Source of the DNA: Antricoccus suffuscus
GTDB lineage: Bacteria > Actinomycetota > Actinomycetes > Mycobacteriales > Antricoccaceae
Direction of reading: 5' to 3'
Assembly (NCBI RefSeq): GCF_003003235.1
Contig: NZ_PVUE01000019.1
Location: 35,622-99,621, forward strand
Length of the DNA stretch: 64,000 nucleotides
The notes beneath the pieces were generated by a model. It was given only the letters and a program-made list of their open reading frames with translations. It had not been told where the DNA came from and ran no database searches. Position 1 is the stretch's first letter. Each line of letters begins with the position of its first letter. This document shows positions 16,036 to 26,805 of the stretch, in pieces. A program made the position numbers and the translations under genes.

Positions 16036-17247
16036 CTAATTCGAGCTCGGTTCGAGCGCGTCGCGCATCACCACCAGTTTGCTCATCGACTCGGCGAGCT
16101 CGGTCGCGGGGTTGGAGTCCGCGACAATGCCGCAGCCGGCGATCAGCTGCATCGTGTGGTCGTCGCGCAGCTGGCCACCACGCAACGCGATCCCGAATTC
16201 GCCATTGCCCGCGCTGTCGATCCAGCCGACAGGTCCGGCGTACCGGCCGCGGTTGAGACCCTCGAGCTCGGTGATGGTCGCGACGGCGAGGTCGGTCGGC
16301 GTACCTCCGACTGCCGCGGTCGGATGCATCGCGGCGGCGACCTGGCAGGCGCCGATCCCGTCGGCGACGTCACCGCGGATCTCGGTGGCGAGGTGTACGA
16401 CGTTAGGCAGCGTCAGAACCTTCGGTTCGCCTGGTACGTCGAGCCGGATCGTCACCTTCTCCAGCGCCGCGGCGGCCGAGCGGGCGGCGTAGGCATGCTC
16501 CTCGCGGTTTTTCGGCGACTGCACCCGCTCGTAGGCGCCCTCGCCCCACTCGGTGCCGGCCAGCACGCGCGAGTAGACGTGCCCGGCGGCCAGCCGCAGC
16601 AGCAGTTCGGGCGTCGCGCCGACGAGGCCGTGCACGGAGTAGGTCCAGCACGAGTGGTACGCCGAGGTCAACTGCTGGATCAGGAACCGCGGATCGATGG
16701 GTTGCTCGGCGATGGCCATGATGTCTCGAGCCAGCACGACCTTGTCCAGCCGGCCGGCCTTGATCCGGCGTACCGCCTCAGCGACCGCCTCCATCCAGTC
16801 CGCGGCGTCGAGGTTGCCGTCACCATAGGTGATCGGGCCCGGACCGTCGATCTCCACGCGCGGTGGGATGGCGTGCGGCGAGGCGGTGTCGCCGATCGTC
16901 GTCATCCACGAGCCGAACTCGTCGCGTCCCAGGATGTGGCTGGGGATGACGAACGACGTCGTGGCGCGGTCGGGGTCGAACGCGCCGCTGACAAAGGCAA
17001 GTGCACCGGTGCCGGGCCGTCGTACTTGGTCATCGAGCTCTAGATCGGCGGTCTGATCGGCAAACCAGGCCTCGCCGGCGTGCAGCGCCTCGGTTCCGTT
17101 GAGCCGCACGCTGGCGTATTCACCCCACGCGATGAGCCCATGACCGTCCTTGAGCCAGGAGAATACTTCCGGCGACGGGGAACGGAACGCAAGGTCAGGG
17201 ATGTCCGACACGGGAGTCGTGACGATTCGGGTGTTCGGTCCGGGCAT
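16036..17247 (-). CDS. menF: Isochorismate synthase
   Basis: Chorismate-utilising enzyme that makes isochorismate, the entry to menaquinone. 403 residues. Motifs of the family are clear in the C-terminal half: LDKVVLARD with the general-base Lys, TPELLLRL, the RVLAGTEWGEG segment, HPTAAVGGTPTD, and VGWIDSAGNGEFGIALRGG with the Mg-binding and proton-transfer residues. Isochorismate synthases for siderophores (EntC) look similar, but no siderophore gene is nearby and menBCDEGJ are all within 15 kb, so a menaquinone role is preferred. It is divergent from the serpin gene with 88 bases between them. Confidence 0.88.
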   Translation of the reverse strand: MPGPNTRIVTTPVSDIPDLAFRSPSPEVFSWLKDGHGLIAWGEYASVRLNGTEALHAGEAWFADQTADLELDDQVRRPGTGALAFVSGAFDPDRATTSFVIPSHILGRDEFGSWMTTIGDTASPHAIPPRVEIDGPGPITYGDGNLDAADWMEAVAEAVRRIKAGRLDKVVLARDIMAIAEQPIDPRFLIQQLTSAYHSCWTYSVHGLVGATPELLLRLAAGHVYSRVLAGTEWGEGAYERVQSPKNREEHAYAARSAAAALEKVTIRLDVPGEPKVLTLPNVVHLATEIRGDVADGIGACQVAAAMHPTAAVGGTPTDLAVATITELEGLNRGRYAGPVGWIDSAGNGEFGIALRGGQLRDDHTMQLIAGCGIVADSNPATELAESMSKLVVMRDALEPSSN

Positions 17248-17335
17248 GTCCTACAGCGTAGGTCGTGCCGGCGCCTCACACGTCGTGATGGTCGCGACAT
17301 CGGCGATGATGTGATCGAGAAAGCATTGGTGGTGC

Positions 17336-18640
17336 GTGAGAGTGCAATCAGTAGAGCTGTCCCGTCGGCGGGCGTTGGCCCTCGGAGCGTTGGCCACGCT
17401 GTCGGCGGCACTGCTAGGTGCGTGCTCGGACGAGGTGCCGGGGCGCGGCTCGCACGGCGGCTCGGGCGGCGTGTTTAAACCCGCATCAGGCCCCGCGAAA
17501 CCTGTTGGCGTCTCGGAGGCACCCGAGTACGTCGGTGCGCAGCTCGGGTTTGCGTTCGCGCTGCTGGGGCAGACAAGCGCCGCCACCTCGCAGGGCAACG
17601 TGATTATTTCGCCGTACAGCGTGGCGCAGGTGCTGTCGATGATCGCCCAAGGCGCAGCGGGTACGACGTACGAGCAGATTGCCGCGGCCATGGGGATCGA
17701 GGGGCCCGCGGACGTTCTCGCCAAGGGTTCGAATGCGACGGCCGGAGCGCTGGAGGACCTGGCCAAGACCACGCTGTCGTCGGGCAACGCGCTGTTCCGG
17801 TCAGCGCAGTTCGCAGTGAAGAAGCCGTTCGACCAGGCGATGATCGACGATTTCGGCACCGCGTCGTACCCGACCGACTTCGGCAATCCGACGAACGCCG
17901 TCGGCAAGATCAACGACTGGGTCGCACAGTCTACGAACGACAAGATCAAGAAGCTGCTGAAGCCCAACCAGGTCGACGCCAATACTCGGATGGTCCTCGT
18001 CAACGCGGTGTACATGCTCGCGAAGTGGAAGGAGCAGTTCGACCCGGACGACACTAAGCCGTCAACTTTTCAAGCCGCGAGCGGCGATACCAAGGTCGCG
18101 AAGATGGTCGAGAAGCTTACTTTCCGTTACGCCGAACTCGACGGGGTCGAGATCGTGGACCTGCCATACGAGGACGACAACCTGCTCGCCACCTTCGTCG
18201 TACCACCGGCCGGCGGGCTTGATGCCGCGCTGAAGTCCGGAACGTCGCTGGCCTCGCTCGTTGCCGACGAGCGGCCCGAGATCGAGGCGACGCTGCTGCT
18301 GCCGAAGTTCGAGGCACGACTGCGGGTGGAGCTGACCGACGTACTGGGGCAGCTTGGAATCACGCAGGCGTTCACCACGACGGCGGACTTCTCAGCACTG
18401 AGCGACGAGCCGACGCATGTCTCCTTCGTGCAGCACGAAGCATGGGTCAAGGTCGGCGAAAAGGGGACCGAGGGCGCCGCGGCTACGGCCGGGGGACAGG
18501 CGGCGACTGCGGTGCCTGGTGAAAAGAACCCGAAGATCGTCGACATCGACCGGCCGTTCATCTTCCTAGTGCGCGAGAAGACGTCGAACGCCGTACTGTT
18601 CGCGGCCACCGTGCGCGACCCCTCGCTCGCCGCGAAATAG
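17336..18640 (+). CDS. Serpin-family protease inhibitor, predicted Tat lipoprotein
   Basis: A 434-residue protein with a full serpin fold. SRRR at 9-12 precedes a hydrophobic stretch ending in a lipobox (LLGAC, Cys30), predicting export by Tat and anchoring to the outer face of the membrane. Serpin hallmarks: NVIISPYSVAQVLSMIAQGA, MVLVNAVYMLAKW, and the C-terminal RPFIFLVREKTSNAVLF. The hinge of the reactive loop reads GEKGTEGAAATAGG (374-387), with the small residues required for loop insertion, so it is probably an active inhibitor; the scissile residue in the AATAVPG stretch cannot be fixed. Starts at GTG 17336. The target protease is unknown. Confidence 0.9.
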   Translation: MRVQSVELSRRRALALGALATLSAALLGACSDEVPGRGSHGGSGGVFKPASGPAKPVGVSEAPEYVGAQLGFAFALLGQTSAATSQGNVIISPYSVAQVLSMIAQGAAGTTYEQIAAAMGIEGPADVLAKGSNATAGALEDLAKTTLSSGNALFRSAQFAVKKPFDQAMIDDFGTASYPTDFGNPTNAVGKINDWVAQSTNDKIKKLLKPNQVDANTRMVLVNAVYMLAKWKEQFDPDDTKPSTFQAASGDTKVAKMVEKLTFRYAELDGVEIVDLPYEDDNLLATFVVPPAGGLDAALKSGTSLASLVADERPEIEATLLLPKFEARLRVELTDVLGQLGITQAFTTTADFSALSDEPTHVSFVQHEAWVKVGEKGTEGAAATAGGQAATAVPGEKNPKIVDIDRPFIFLVREKTSNAVLFAATVRDPSLAAK

Positions 18641-18670
18641 TTATGGGCTCGCCTCATCCTGCGGACGGGC

Positions 18671-18733
18671 GGACATTCGGGACGGATGGTGCGACATATG
18701 TGACGGATGGTCGGACATTCGTGACGGATGGTG
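18671..18733 (-). repeat. Tandem 21-bp repeat array, 3 units
   Basis: Three units of 21 bp begin at 18671, 18692 and 18713; on the minus strand they read as the ATCCGTCAC family seen at 3531, 38442 and 63772. The array starts 31 bases after the serpin stop. It is open in several frames (heptapeptide periodicity), which produces spurious reading frames through it. Confidence 0.88.
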
Positions 18734-18770
18734 CGTGGGGCAGGGGGCCGTCGCCGTAGCATGGCACCGA

Positions 18771-18845
18771 TCGCACTACAGATACTCGCATTACAGATAC
18801 TCGCAGCCCAGACACTCGCACTACGGATACTCGCACTCCAGACAC
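18771..18845 (+). repeat. Tandem 15-bp repeat, 5 units, directly before menG
   Basis: Five units of exactly 15 bp starting at 18771, 18786, 18801, 18816 and 18831, consensus TCGCACTACAGATAC. The third and fifth units are the most divergent. The last unit ends 11 bases before the menG TTG start. Because the period is a multiple of three, the menG frame stays open through the repeat and would encode a repeating hydrophobic pentapeptide (LALQI-like) if translation began at ATG 18761. Confidence 0.9.
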
Positions 18846-18856
18846 AGGATTTCGCC

Positions 18857-19579
18857 TTGGCAGATCAGCAGCACGTCCGCGCTTCCCTTGATAAGAAGCC
18901 TGAAGAAGTCCAGGCGATGTTCGACGGGGTGGCGAAGTACTACGACCGCACCAACACGATTACGTCGATGGGCCAGGACAAACTGTGGCGAATTGCCACC
19001 CGCAAGTCGCTCAACTTGCGCAAGGGCGAACGGGTGCTTGATCTCGCCGCCGGTACCGGCGTGTCCACCGCTGAGCTCAGCAAGAGCGGTGCGTACGCCG
19101 TGGGTGCCGACTTCTCGCTCGGCATGCTGCGTGCGGGCATCAACGTCGCGAAGGTGAAGGAGTCCGGCGTGCCGCTGGTCGCCGCTGACGGGCTGCGGCT
19201 GCCGTTCAACGACGGCGCCTTCGACGCGGTCACGATCTCCTTCGGGTTGCGCAACATCGTCGATCCGGATGCGGCGCTGCGTGAGATGGCCCGCGTGGTG
19301 CGTCCCGGTGGTCGGCTGGCGGTGTGCGAGTTCTCGACCCCGACGTTCGCGCCGTTCCGGTTCGTCTACCTCAACTACCTCATGCGCGCGCTACCGGCGG
19401 TGGCCCGCAGCGTGAGCAGCAATCCGGACGCCTATGTCTACCTCGCCGACTCGATTCGCGCCTGGCCCAACCAGGACGCGATGGCCCAGCGGATCGCCGC
19501 AACGGGCTGGGCTGATGTGCAGTGGCGCAACCTGACGGGCGGCATCGCGGCGATTCATCGTGCGACCAAGCCGCGCTAG
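18857..19579 (+). CDS. menG: Demethylmenaquinone methyltransferase
   Basis: SAM-dependent C-methyltransferase that completes the menaquinone head group; 240 residues, the normal actinobacterial size. Motif I is [15 protein letters not shown], with the UbiE/MenG signatures [18 protein letters not shown] near the N-terminus and [17 protein letters not shown] in the middle. I place the start at TTG 18857, preceded by AGGA at about 8 bases, because homologous sequence begins there. An in-frame ATG at 18761 would add 32 residues encoded by the 15-bp repeat; this is less likely but untested. menJ follows on the same strand after 147 bases. Confidence 0.9.
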   Translation: MADQQHVRASLDKKPEEVQAMFDGVAKYYDRTNTITSMGQDKLWRIATRKSLNLRKGERVLDLAAGTGVSTAELSKSGAYAVGADFSLGMLRAGINVAKVKESGVPLVAADGLRLPFNDGAFDAVTISFGLRNIVDPDAALREMARVVRPGGRLAVCEFSTPTFAPFRFVYLNYLMRALPAVARSVSSNPDAYVYLADSIRAWPNQDAMAQRIAATGWADVQWRNLTGGIAAIHRATKPR

Positions 19580-19655
19580 ACTTCCACCCGCACTACGTAA
19601 GGTGATCCTAAGTTAAAGCCTCAAGGCGGGTCGGCCTTACACTAGGCCGGTTAGT

Positions 19656-19673
19656 TCGTGAACACTTTCACAA
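19656..19673 (+). promoter_or_regulatory. Rex-like redox operator upstream of menJ
   Basis: The sequence TCGTGAACACTTTCACAA fits the Rex repressor consensus TTGTGAANNNNTTCACAA with one mismatch. It lies 53 bases before the menJ ATG. TTCACA of the right half could act as a -35 element, with CAGTAT (19691-19696) 17 bases downstream as -10, so binding would block transcription. Rex senses the NADH/NAD ratio and in streptomycetes controls respiratory genes (known); control here is inferred. Confidence 0.6.
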
Positions 19674-19726
19674 GCGCGCGCGGACGCTAACAGTATGCCG
19701 TACAGATTCGTTCGACAGGGAAATCG

Positions 19727-21049
19727 ATGGGTGCAGCAATGCCGCAGCTTGATATTGGCGACGACGCCGATGTCATAGTCGTTGGTGCCGGACCCGGCGG
19801 CTCGGCCGCCGCTTACTACGCGGCGCTTGCCGGGCTCAACGTCCTGCTTCTGGAAAAAGGCATCTTCCCGCGCGACAAGGTATGCGGCGACGGACTGACC
19901 CCCCGCGCGGTCAAGAGCATCGTCGGCATGGGTATCGACACCTCCGAGGGCAAGCCGGGTGCAGACGGCATCAACGGCGGCTGGATCCGCAACAAGGGTC
20001 TGCGCGTCATCGGCGGAGGCATGCGTCTTGAGCTGGATTGGCCCGAGCTCGCCTCGTTCCCCGACTACGGTCTTGTCCGACCGCGCCAGGACTTCGATGA
20101 GCTTCTCGCCCGTCAGGCGCAGAAGGCGGGCGCAAACCTGATCGAGGCCGCTAACGTCACCGGTCCGATCACTGACGACACCGGTCGCGTCGTCGGCGTC
20201 ACGGCCAAGGTCGGCCCGGACAAGAAGCCAATGCAGTACCGCGCCCGCGCGGTCATCTCGGCCGACGGTATGGGTGGCCGGCTGGGGCTCGCGACCGGAG
20301 TTGAACGCAACGAGAAGCGTCCGATGGGCGTCGCCGTACGCCGCTACTACAAGTCGCCGCGGCACACCGATGACTATCTCGAATCGTGGCTTGAGCTCTG
20401 GGAAGACACTCCGGACGGTGGTCGGCGGCTACTTCCGGGCTATGGCTGGATCTTTGGCGTCGGTGACGGCACATCCAATGTCGGACTCGGGATCCTCAAC
20501 TCGTCAGCGTCATTCCAGGACCTCAACTACCGCGATCTACTCGTGCGGTGGCTCGGCGGACTTCCTGAAGAGTGGGGTTTCGTCGAGGACAACGCGACCG
20601 GACCGACTCGCGGCGGCGGACTACCGATGGGATTCAACAAGGCACCGCATTACCGCGACGGACTGCTGCTGGTCGGCGATGCGGGCGGGGCGGTCAATCC
20701 GTTCAACGGCGAAGGAATCGCCTACGCGATGGAGACCGGGCAGCTCGCCGCGGAAGCGGTCGTTCAGGCTTCCGGCCGGCGCAGTGACCGGGCTAAGGAA
20801 CGTGCGTTGGTCGGCTATAACGGCGCGCTACGCGATCACCTGGGCAGCTACTACCGACTCGGCGGCGTATTCGTGAAGTTGATCGGCAACCCGCACATCA
20901 TGCGGATCGCGACCAAGCACGGCATGCCGCACCCGACGCTGATGAAGTTTGTGCTGAAGATGATGGCCAACCTCACCGACCCGCGAGATGGCGACGCGAT
21001 GGACCGGATTCTCACCGGACTGCAGAAGATCACGCCGGCGGTGAAATGA
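19727..21049 (+). CDS. menJ: Geranylgeranyl reductase-family flavoprotein, probable menaquinone reductase
   Basis: FAD-dependent oxidoreductase of 440 residues. The dinucleotide-binding motif VVGAGPGGSAAAYYAALAG is at the N-terminus, with RDKVCGDGLTPRAVK of the geranylgeranyl-reductase family and the second FAD motif VGDAGGAVNPFNGEGI. In mycobacteria the ortholog MenJ saturates one isoprene unit of menaquinone and sits beside menG, as here. Position between menG and the nuo operon makes that role likely. Start ATG 19727 follows AGGGAAA. The Rex-like site in its upstream region implies redox control. Other isoprenoid reductases of the family are the alternative. Confidence 0.87.
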   Translation: MGAAMPQLDIGDDADVIVVGAGPGGSAAAYYAALAGLNVLLLEKGIFPRDKVCGDGLTPRAVKSIVGMGIDTSEGKPGADGINGGWIRNKGLRVIGGGMRLELDWPELASFPDYGLVRPRQDFDELLARQAQKAGANLIEAANVTGPITDDTGRVVGVTAKVGPDKKPMQYRARAVISADGMGGRLGLATGVERNEKRPMGVAVRRYYKSPRHTDDYLESWLELWEDTPDGGRRLLPGYGWIFGVGDGTSNVGLGILNSSASFQDLNYRDLLVRWLGGLPEEWGFVEDNATGPTRGGGLPMGFNKAPHYRDGLLLVGDAGGAVNPFNGEGIAYAMETGQLAAEAVVQASGRRSDRAKERALVGYNGALRDHLGSYYRLGGVFVKLIGNPHIMRIATKHGMPHPTLMKFVLKMMANLTDPRDGDAMDRILTGLQKITPAVK

Positions 21050-21060
21050 CCGTGTCGCAG

Positions 21061-21120
21061 ACATTTGTGCAGACTGTTGCAACATGCTCGCCCGCACGTC
21101 GAGGCGGCATACATATATGA
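21061..21120 (+). repeat. Dispersed ~60-bp element, copy A
   Basis: Begins ACATTTGTGC, contains GCAACATG and a GGCGGCAT block, and ends CATACATATATG. It aligns along its length with copies at 38589, 49258 (reverse) and 63858. It lies in the 177-base gap between menJ and nuoA, starting 12 bases after the menJ stop. Confidence 0.65.
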
Positions 21121-21166
21121 GAGCGTGGTCGATGCGGCGCAGCATGCGTGAACGCAAAACACAAGT

Positions 21167-21189
21167 CCGGACGCGCGACGAGCGTCCGG
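21167..21189 (+). promoter_or_regulatory. Hairpin in the menJ-nuoA interval (possible nuo leader structure)
   Basis: CCGGACGC (21167-21174) pairs perfectly with GCGTCCGG (21182-21189) over a 7-base loop. No T tract follows, so it is a poor terminator and could be a leader stem-loop of the nuo mRNA. It ends 37 bases before the nuoA ATG, whose ribosome site is AAAGGGAAG. Confidence 0.4.
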
Positions 21190-21226
21190 TCATCCAAAAG
21201 TACGACGTGGAAAGGGAAGCGCGCTA

Positions 21227-21589
21227 ATGCTGAGCATTTACGTCCCGCTTGTCACCCTGATGGTGCTGGCCTTGGCGTTTGCCCTGTTTTCCGTGGTGCT
21301 CGCCACGGTCGTAGGCCCGAAGCGTTACAACAAGGCGAAGTACGACGCGTACGAGTGCGGCATCGAGCCGGTGCATCAGCCCCTCGGGGCCGGTCGATTC
21401 CCGGTGAAGTACTACCTCACCGCGATGCTTTTCATCATCTTTGATATCGAAATGATTTTCCTTTACCCATTTGCCGTGGCCAATGGACTGCTCGCCTGGT
21501 TCGGGTTTATCGAGATGGTCCTTTTCATCCTTACCGTGTTCGTCGCGTACGCCTATGTCTGGCGTCGCGGTGGACTTGACTGGAACTAG
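21227..21589 (+). CDS. nuoA: NADH-quinone oxidoreductase subunit A
   Basis: Membrane-arm subunit of complex I, 120 residues, three helices (about 5-28, 64-86, 93-112). The conserved loop YECGIEP with the quinone-site Cys and the FDIEMIFLYPFA motif in helix 2 are present. ATG 21227 follows AAAGGGAAG. It is the first gene of a contiguous, correctly ordered nuoA-N cluster. Confidence 0.97.
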   Translation: MLSIYVPLVTLMVLALAFALFSVVLATVVGPKRYNKAKYDAYECGIEPVHQPLGAGRFPVKYYLTAMLFIIFDIEMIFLYPFAVANGLLAWFGFIEMVLFILTVFVAYAYVWRRGGLDWN

Positions 21590-21602
21590 GGGGTAACCGC
21601 TC

Positions 21603-22280
21603 ATGGGTATAGAAGAGAAACTCCCCGGCGGGATACTGCTGACCTCGATAGAGAAGCTTGCCAACTGGAGCCGTAAATCCTCCATGTGGCCGGCAACATT
21701 TGGGCTGGCTTGCTGCGCGATCGAAATGATGACCACCGGTGGCCCGCGTTACGACTGGGCGCGGTTCGGCATGGAACGCTTCTCCGCCACGCCACGCCAG
21801 GCCGATCTGATGATCGTCGCGGGACGGGTAAGTCAGAAGATGGCGCCTGTCGTGCGGCAGATCTACGACCAAATGCCCGATCCTAAGTGGGTCATCTCGA
21901 TGGGCGTCTGTGCATCGTCCGGTGGCATGTTCAACAACTACGCGATCGTGCAGGGTGTCGATCACATCATCCCGGTCGACATGTACCTGCCCGGCTGCCC
22001 GCCGCGGCCGGAGATGCTGCTGGACGCGGTCCTCAAGGTCCATCACAAGGTGATGAACGAGCCGCTGAACAGCAAGCGCGCCAAGCAGTTGGCCGAACAG
22101 GGCAAGGAACTGTACGTCGAGATGCCGTCGTCCGTGCGCTACAACAAGAAGAAGCGCAAGGAATGGATTGCCGCGGCCGAGGAAGGGCGCGAGAAACAGT
22201 ACATGCTCGAACAGCCCAATGCGCAAAAAGCACTGGCAGCTAAGCAATCTTCGTCCACTGAGGTGACCCGCCGCTCATGA
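21603..22280 (+). CDS. nuoB: NADH-quinone oxidoreductase subunit B (N2 cluster)
   Basis: Peripheral-arm subunit that holds cluster N2, the last iron-sulfur centre before menaquinone. Ligands: tandem Cys37-Cys38 (LACCAIEMM), Cys in MGVCASSGG and Cys in [10 protein letters not shown]. The family core is about 160 residues; the protein here is 225 because of a lysine- and glutamate-rich C-terminal tail after about residue 165. Its stop overlaps the nuoC start by 4 bases (ATGA). Confidence 0.97.
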   Translation: MGIEEKLPGGILLTSIEKLANWSRKSSMWPATFGLACCAIEMMTTGGPRYDWARFGMERFSATPRQADLMIVAGRVSQKMAPVVRQIYDQMPDPKWVISMGVCASSGGMFNNYAIVQGVDHIIPVDMYLPGCPPRPEMLLDAVLKVHHKVMNEPLNSKRAKQLAEQGKELYVEMPSSVRYNKKKRKEWIAAAEEGREKQYMLEQPNAQKALAAKQSSSTEVTRRS

Positions 22281-23433
22281 GCATCTCGACCCCCGATAGC
22301 AACCCTGGCAAGGAAGAACGAGGCCAGGAGAAGTCGAAGGAGACCTCGGCCAAGCCGCGCCCCAGTGGGCGTCGCAGCCGCCGTACGTCGAAGCCACGCG
22401 ACGAGTCGCCGACGACGGATGAGTCGCTGACGACCGTAGAAGGCGACCACGCCGCCCACGCGGACAAGCTCGCGGCGACCGAGGCACCCCCAGAAGAGGG
22501 CGCGCTCCTCGACGACCTGCACGACGAGGCCGACGACAAGCCAGCCGAGGACAAGTCGGACGAGGACGCGGCGGCGCCGGATGACGACGAGGAAGCGTCA
22601 TCAGGTGAAGTCGAGAAGGTCCACGACTTCTCGACTGCGCCGCGTATCGACCAGATGCGTCAGATCGTCGAAGAGACAGAGTCGGTCGACAAGTCGAACA
22701 TGCCGGCCAAGCCGGATCGAATCGACCCGACCCCGGCCCCGCAGGCCGGGCCACGGCAGGGGCTGTTCGGCGTACAGGGCACCGGCGATACCTCAGGCAT
22801 GTCGGGCCTCGCGGCGCAGGCGGGTTCCGGGATTCCGGCTCGGTCAACTGAGCGCCCGTACGGCGGCTGGTTCGACGAAGTCGCCGACCGCATAGCCAAG
22901 GCCTACTCGGGCTGGAAACAGGCGCACATCGCGACCGTAGTCGACCGCGGCGAGATCACCTTCTACGTCGAGAAGAGTCACATCTCGAAGCTGTCGAAGG
23001 TGCTGCGTGATGATTCGATGCTGCGCTTCGAGCTGCTGGCCTCGCTCAGCGGCGTTGACTACCTGCGTCCAGAAACCGGCCTCAGCTCACACGTCGACCC
23101 GCAGCAGGCCGAATACGCCAAGGCCCGACTGCACGTCGTGTACCACTACTTGTCGATGACCTTCCGCCGCCGGATTCGAGTCGAGGTCGCCACAACCGTC
23201 GAGGATCCGCATGTCCCCACGGTCAGTGACGTCTACCCGACAGCGGACTGGCAGGAACGCGAGACATACGACATGTTCGGGGTCGTTTTCGACGGCCACC
23301 ACGCGCTGACTCGAATCCTGATGCCCGACGACTGGGAAGGCTTCCCACAGCGGAAGGATTACCCGCTCGGCGGCATCGAGGTCGAATACAAGGGCGCGTC
23401 TATCCCACCACCAGATCAGCGGAGGGCCTACAA

Positions 23434-23437
<4 letters not shown>
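22277..23437 (+). CDS. nuoC: NADH-quinone oxidoreductase subunit C with long acidic N-terminal extension
   Basis: The C-terminal ~175 residues are the NuoC (30-kDa) domain, including [30 protein letters not shown], and the signature [19 protein letters not shown]. The first ~190 residues have no resemblance to NuoC: they are low-complexity, strongly acidic (many Asp/Glu with Lys/Arg at the start, Pro/Gly later) and likely disordered. Total 386 residues versus about 200-250 in most actinobacteria. Start ATG 22277 overlaps nuoB (ATGA), and there is no internal ATG near the domain boundary that would better fit. NuoD follows with a 4-base overlap. Confidence 0.93.
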
Positions 23438-24761
<1,324 letters not shown>

Positions 24762-24762
<1 letters not shown>

Positions 24763-25459
24763 TGGCGATTACCGACGCAACGCGCGAGAAGGCTCGCGAA
24801 ATCATCGCGCGCTACCCACAGTCGCGCAGTGCACTGCTTCCGATGCTGCACCTGGTGCAGGCCGAGGAAGGCTACGTCACCCTGGAGGGTGTCGCGATGT
24901 GCGCCGAAGAACTCGGCCTGACCAAGGCCGAGGTCGGCGCGGTCGCCACCTTCTACACGATGTACAAACGCCGCCCGACCGGTCAGCACATCGTCTCGGT
25001 GTGCACCAACACGCTGTGCGGTCTGCTCGGCGGCGACGAGATTTACGCGGCCGTGTCCAAAGAGCTCGGCGTCGGCCACGACCAGACAACCGAGGACGGC
25101 ACGATCACCCTTGAGCACGCCGAGTGTCTCGCGGCCTGCGACTACGGGCCCGTCGTCACCGTCAACTACGAGTTCTTTGACAAGCAGAACGTGTCCTCGG
25201 CGCTGGACCTGGTCGGCAAACTGCGCGCGGGGGAGCGTCCGACTCCCACCCGAGGCGGCGAGCTGGGCACATTCCGCGAAGCCGAGCTTGAGCTCGCGGG
25301 GCTGCTCGATGAAGAAACCCGACTGCGTAAGGTTGCGGCCGTCGACTCGATCGAGCCGACACTGCGTGGCCTCACGCTCGCGCGAGAGCGTGGCGAATCC
25401 GCGCCCGAGGCCGATTACAACACCGTGATCCCGCCGGTACCGGCGAAGGAGAGCAAGTA

Positions 25460-25460
<1 letters not shown>
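24762..25460 (+). CDS. nuoE: NADH-quinone oxidoreductase subunit E
   Basis: 24-kDa thioredoxin-fold subunit holding the [2Fe-2S] cluster N1a. Ligand motifs are C-x4-C (VCTNTLCG) and ECLAACDYGP. 232 residues; the last ~55 (after the ferredoxin-like domain) are an extension seen in actinobacteria. Start ATG 24762 and the stop are shared by one base with nuoD and nuoF respectively, indicating tight translational coupling. Confidence 0.96.
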
Positions 25461-26800
<1,340 letters not shown>

Positions 26801-26805
26801 GCAAC

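Noticed and set aside
18654..18845. Minus-strand 63-codon frame through both repeat arrays (Val-Arg-Val-Ser repeats)
   Set aside because: Composed wholly of 21- and 15-bp repeats; no start signal.
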